Assembly: GCA_900542565.1 (NCBI GenBank)
Contig: UQOC01000055.1
Coordinates: forward strand, 1 to 16,151
Origin: an uncultured Eubacteriales bacterium
GTDB lineage: Bacteria; Bacillota; Clostridia; Peptostreptococcales; Anaerovoracaceae
DNA length: 16,151 nt
Reading direction: 5' to 3'
Part shown: one piece after another, positions 13,504-16,151 of the stretch
Layout: each line of letters opens with the position of its first letter
How positions within the stretch are numbered: the stretch's first letter is position 1
Notes under the pieces: model-generated
Databases searched by the model: none
Told to the model about the DNA's origin: nothing
What the model saw: the letters and a program-made list of their open reading frames with translations, nothing else
Position numbers and translations under genes: made by a program

Positions 13504-16151
13504 CTATTTCCCGGCCTTGGACGCTACCATTTCAAGACGGGCGGTAACTTTTTCCAGCATGTCTTTATACTTGGCCATCTTTTCTCTTTCTTCATTTACC
13601 ACTTTTTCCGGCGCTTTGCTCACGAAGCCCTGGTTGGAGAGCTTTCCTTCAACTCTCTTTACCTCGCCCTCAAGGCGCTTCTTTTCCTTGGTGAGCCTGT
13701 CGTACTCGGCGGCAAAGTCTACCAGGTCTTCCAGAGGGATATATATTTCCGCTCCGGCGATGACTGCCGACATGGATTCGGCAGGAACATCAGCCTTGTT
13801 CTCGGTAAATGTCACCTCTGTGATATTGCCCAGGTTCTTTATATAGGCTGCGCCGGCCTTAAGGTCAGCTTCATCGCTGCCGGAAGCCAGTATAACAGCT
13901 CTCAGCTTCTTGCCCGGCGCAGCTTCTGCTTCAGCCCTTATATTTCTTATGGCTCTGATGGCTTCTTTGGCCTTTTCCACAGTCCTCTCGGCCTGCGGGA
14001 AGTCACAGGAATCGCTGTACTGCGGCCACTGAGCCTTGATAAGATAGTTTTCAGGGTTGTCTGCCTGCTCTTCGCCGTGGGGCAGGAAGCTCCAGATTTC
14101 TTCCGTGATGAAAGGCATGAATGGGTGGAGCAGCTTGAGCATGTTCTTGAGGCACATTACAAGAGTAAACCTTACGACTTTCTTGTCCTCCTCATCGTCG
14201 CCCCAGAGCCTTGGCTTTACCAGTTCTATATACCAGTCGCAGTATTCGTTCCAGATCAGGTCGTAAACTTTCTGACCGGCCAGAGCCAGGTCGTATTTTT
14301 CCATGGTTTCGGTCACATATTTAACCGCTTCGTTTACCTTGGAGATCATCCACTTGTCTTCGTCCCTGAGGGCGATGTTGGAAAAATCCGTAGTGTCGCC
14401 GCAGGCTTTTCCGCAACAGTTTGCACAGCACCTGGCCATTTCCCTGAAATTGCCTTCTTCGTCCAGCAGGTTCATTATAACGAACCTTGAGGCGTTCCAC
14501 AATTTATTGGCAAAGTTTCGGCAGGATTCGAGCCTGTCCTCTTTGAACCTCATGTCATTGCCCAGTGTGATACCCGTAGTCAGCATGAACCTGAGAGCAT
14601 CGGCTCCGTACTGGTCGATGACCTCAAGGGGATCTATGCCGTTGCCCAGGGATTTGCTCATCTTCCGGCCTTCGGCGTCTCTCACCAGTCCATGGACATA
14701 TACATGGTGGAAAGGAACTTCTCCCATGGCTTCCAGGCCTGAGAATACCATCCTCACTACCCAGAAGAAGATGATATCGTATCCTGTTACCAGTACATCT
14801 GTCGGGTAGAAATACTTCAGGTCTTCTGTTTCTTCCGGCCATCCGAGAGTGGAGAAAGGCCACAGAGCCGATGAGAACCAGGTGTCCAGCACATCTTCGT
14901 CCTGCCCGAAGTGGGTACCTCCGCACTTAGGACATTTGGCCGGAGTATCGTAGTCTACTACGATCTCGCCGCAGTCCTGACAATAGTATGCCGGTATCCT
15001 GTGTCCCCACCAGAGCTGACGGGATATGCACCAGTCCCTGATGTCTTCCAGCCAGTGGAGATAGATCTTTTCAAACCTTTCAGGAACATGGGTAAGGTCG
15101 CCTTTTTTGGCGGCTTCTATGGCCGGTCTGGCCAGTTCTTCCATCTTCACGAACCACTGGTCTGAAAGCATTGGTTCTATTACTGTATGGCACCTGTAGC
15201 ACTCTCCTACAGGAATTACTTTTTCTTCGGTCTTTACCAGGTATCCGGCGGCTTCAAGGTCTGCTACCCAGGCCTTGCGGCATTCGTAGCGGTCCATGCC
15301 CTGATATTTTCCGGCCAGTTCGTTCATGGTGGCGTCTTTGTTTATGCAGCTGGGCCTTCCCAGCCCTGCTCTGATACCTACCTCGAAGTCGTTAGGGTCA
15401 TGGGCAGGCGTGATCTTGACGGCGCCGGTACCTTTTTCCGGATCCGGATATTCATCTTCTATGACCGGGATCTCCTTGCCCACCAGCGGCAGGATCACTT
15501 TCTTTCCTACCAGATGTTTGTACCTGTCGTCTTTAGGATTTACGGCAATGGCTTCGTCGGCGAACATGGTCTCAGGTCTTGAGGTGGCCACTACGATGCC
15601 TTCTCCGCCGTCAGCAGCCGGATACCTGAAATACCAGTATTTTCCGCTTTTATCTTCATGTTCAACCTCTGCGTCTGAAAGGGATGTGCCGCACTGAGGA
15701 CACCAGTTGATGAGCCTGTTGCCCCGGTAAATGAGACCTTTTTCGTAGAGTTTGATGAAGAAAGTCTTTACGGCTTTGTTGCAGCCTTCGTCCATGGTGA
15801 ACCGCTCTCTGCTCCAGTCGCAGGAATCGCCCAGCTTACGGCACTGGCGGGTAATGCGTCCGCCGTATTCTTCTTTCCATGCCCAGGCTCGCCTTAGGAA
15901 TTCTTCACGGCCCAGATCCTCTTTTTCCAGACCTTCTTCTTCCCTGATCTTATTTACTACTTTTACTTCGGTGGCTATGCTGGCGTGGTCAGAGCCCGGC
16001 AGCCACAGGGCGCTGTAGCCCTGCATTCTTTTCCACCTGGTCAGTACATCCTGCAGAGTCTGGTCCAGAGCGTGGCCCATATGAAGCTGCCCCGTGATGT
16101 TCGGAGGCGGCATGACTATGGTGAAAGGGTTTTTATCTTTATCGACTTCTG
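13504..16151 (-). CDS. valS: Valyl-tRNA synthetase, N-terminus cut by window edge
   Basis: Class I synthetase that charges tRNA-Val. About 881 residues are visible; the frame stays open to the last base, reading EVDKDKNPFTIV before PPPNITG, so only some 30 N-terminal residues are missing. The ATP motifs are HMGH (the HIGH box) and GRKMSKSLGNG. The editing domain carries FRYP, ATSRPETMFADEA and the DPNDFEVG region. A zinc-ribbon-like CQDC...CPKC precedes QDEDVLDTWFSSALWPFS. The C-terminus is the usual tRNA-binding coiled coil, ending in KVTARLEMVASKAGK. Between the catalytic core and the anticodon domain is an unusual stretch with CCANCCGKAC. It is probably the first gene of the operon with folC; a T-box leader upstream of the right edge would be expected but cannot be seen. 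Confidence 0.98.
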   Translation of the reverse strand, partial: EVDKDKNPFTIVMPPPNITGQLHMGHALDQTLQDVLTRWKRMQGYSALWLPGSDHASIATEVKVVNKIREEEGLEKEDLGREEFLRRAWAWKEEYGGRITRQCRKLGDSCDWSRERFTMDEGCNKAVKTFFIKLYEKGLIYRGNRLINWCPQCGTSLSDAEVEHEDKSGKYWYFRYPAADGGEGIVVATSRPETMFADEAIAVNPKDDRYKHLVGKKVILPLVGKEIPVIEDEYPDPEKGTGAVKITPAHDPNDFEVGIRAGLGRPSCINKDATMNELAGKYQGMDRYECRKAWVADLEAAGYLVKTEEKVIPVGECYRCHTVIEPMLSDQWFVKMEELARPAIEAAKKGDLTHVPERFEKIYLHWLEDIRDWCISRQLWWGHRIPAYYCQDCGEIVVDYDTPAKCPKCGGTHFGQDEDVLDTWFSSALWPFSTLGWPEETEDLKYFYPTDVLVTGYDIIFFWVVRMVFSGLEAMGEVPFHHVYVHGLVRDAEGRKMSKSLGNGIDPLEVIDQYGADALRFMLTTGITLGNDMRFKEDRLESCRNFANKLWNASRFVIMNLLDEEGNFREMARCCANCCGKACGDTTDFSNIALRDEDKWMISKVNEAVKYVTETMEKYDLALAGQKVYDLIWNEYCDWYIELVKPRLWGDDEEDKKVVRFTLVMCLKNMLKLLHPFMPFITEEIWSFLPHGEEQADNPENYLIKAQWPQYSDSCDFPQAERTVEKAKEAIRAIRNIRAEAEAAPGKKLRAVILASGSDEADLKAGAAYIKNLGNITEVTFTENKADVPAESMSAVIAGAEIYIPLEDLVDFAAEYDRLTKEKKRLEGEVKRVEGKLSNQGFVSKAPEKVVNEEREKMAKYKDMLEKVTARLEMVASKAGK

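Overview
The window looks like ordinary core chromosome of a low-to-mid GC Gram-positive anaerobe, most likely a member of the Clostridia. The evidence is strong AGGAGG-type ribosome sites, heavy use of ATA for isoleucine, a clostridial single-cluster ferredoxin, a split ThrE-type exporter and a Bce-type peptide-resistance module. Genus cannot be read from the sequence. No insertion sequence, phage gene, CRISPR array or integrase was seen.

Left part (1-3473), mixed strands: tRNA-Ala(GGC) on the minus strand, followed by a nested hairpin at the window edge. It is divergent from a DUF1638 gene on the plus strand. A bidirectional terminator separates DUF1638 from a convergent ferritin gene. Ferritin is divergent from a family-6-like DNA glycosylase (hypoxanthine/uracil type), and both have readable promoters. 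Then come a membrane protein of unknown family with two cysteine clusters, a small [4Fe-4S] ferredoxin, and a very strong terminator.

Middle part (3511-8111), minus strand: a complete Bce-type detoxification module. It runs response regulator, histidine kinase, then a separately promoted ABC ATPase and a ten-helix FtsX-like permease. The promoter in front of the ATPase carries a perfect TTACA-N4-TGTAA inverted repeat plus a half-site exactly 20 bp away. This fits the regulator controlling the transporter, with the transporter and kinase probably sensing cell-wall-active peptides together.

Right part (8199-16151), minus strand: glyA with its own promoter, an SSB-like protein with two OB folds, and a five-gene run valS-folC-GNAT-thrE(N)-thrE(C). 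The last four genes of that run overlap one another, and the run ends in a terminator. valS is cut by the right edge and lacks about its first 30 codons. valS, folC and glyA are housekeeping genes for translation and one-carbon metabolism.

The most interesting points are the Bce operator architecture, the membrane protein with two cysteine clusters beside a ferredoxin, a cysteine-rich insertion in ValRS, a seven-residue insertion in the active-site region of SHMT, the SSB-like protein without the usual acidic tail, and a DUF1638 promoter predicted to start transcription at the Shine-Dalgarno sequence. No clearly new multi-gene system was found.
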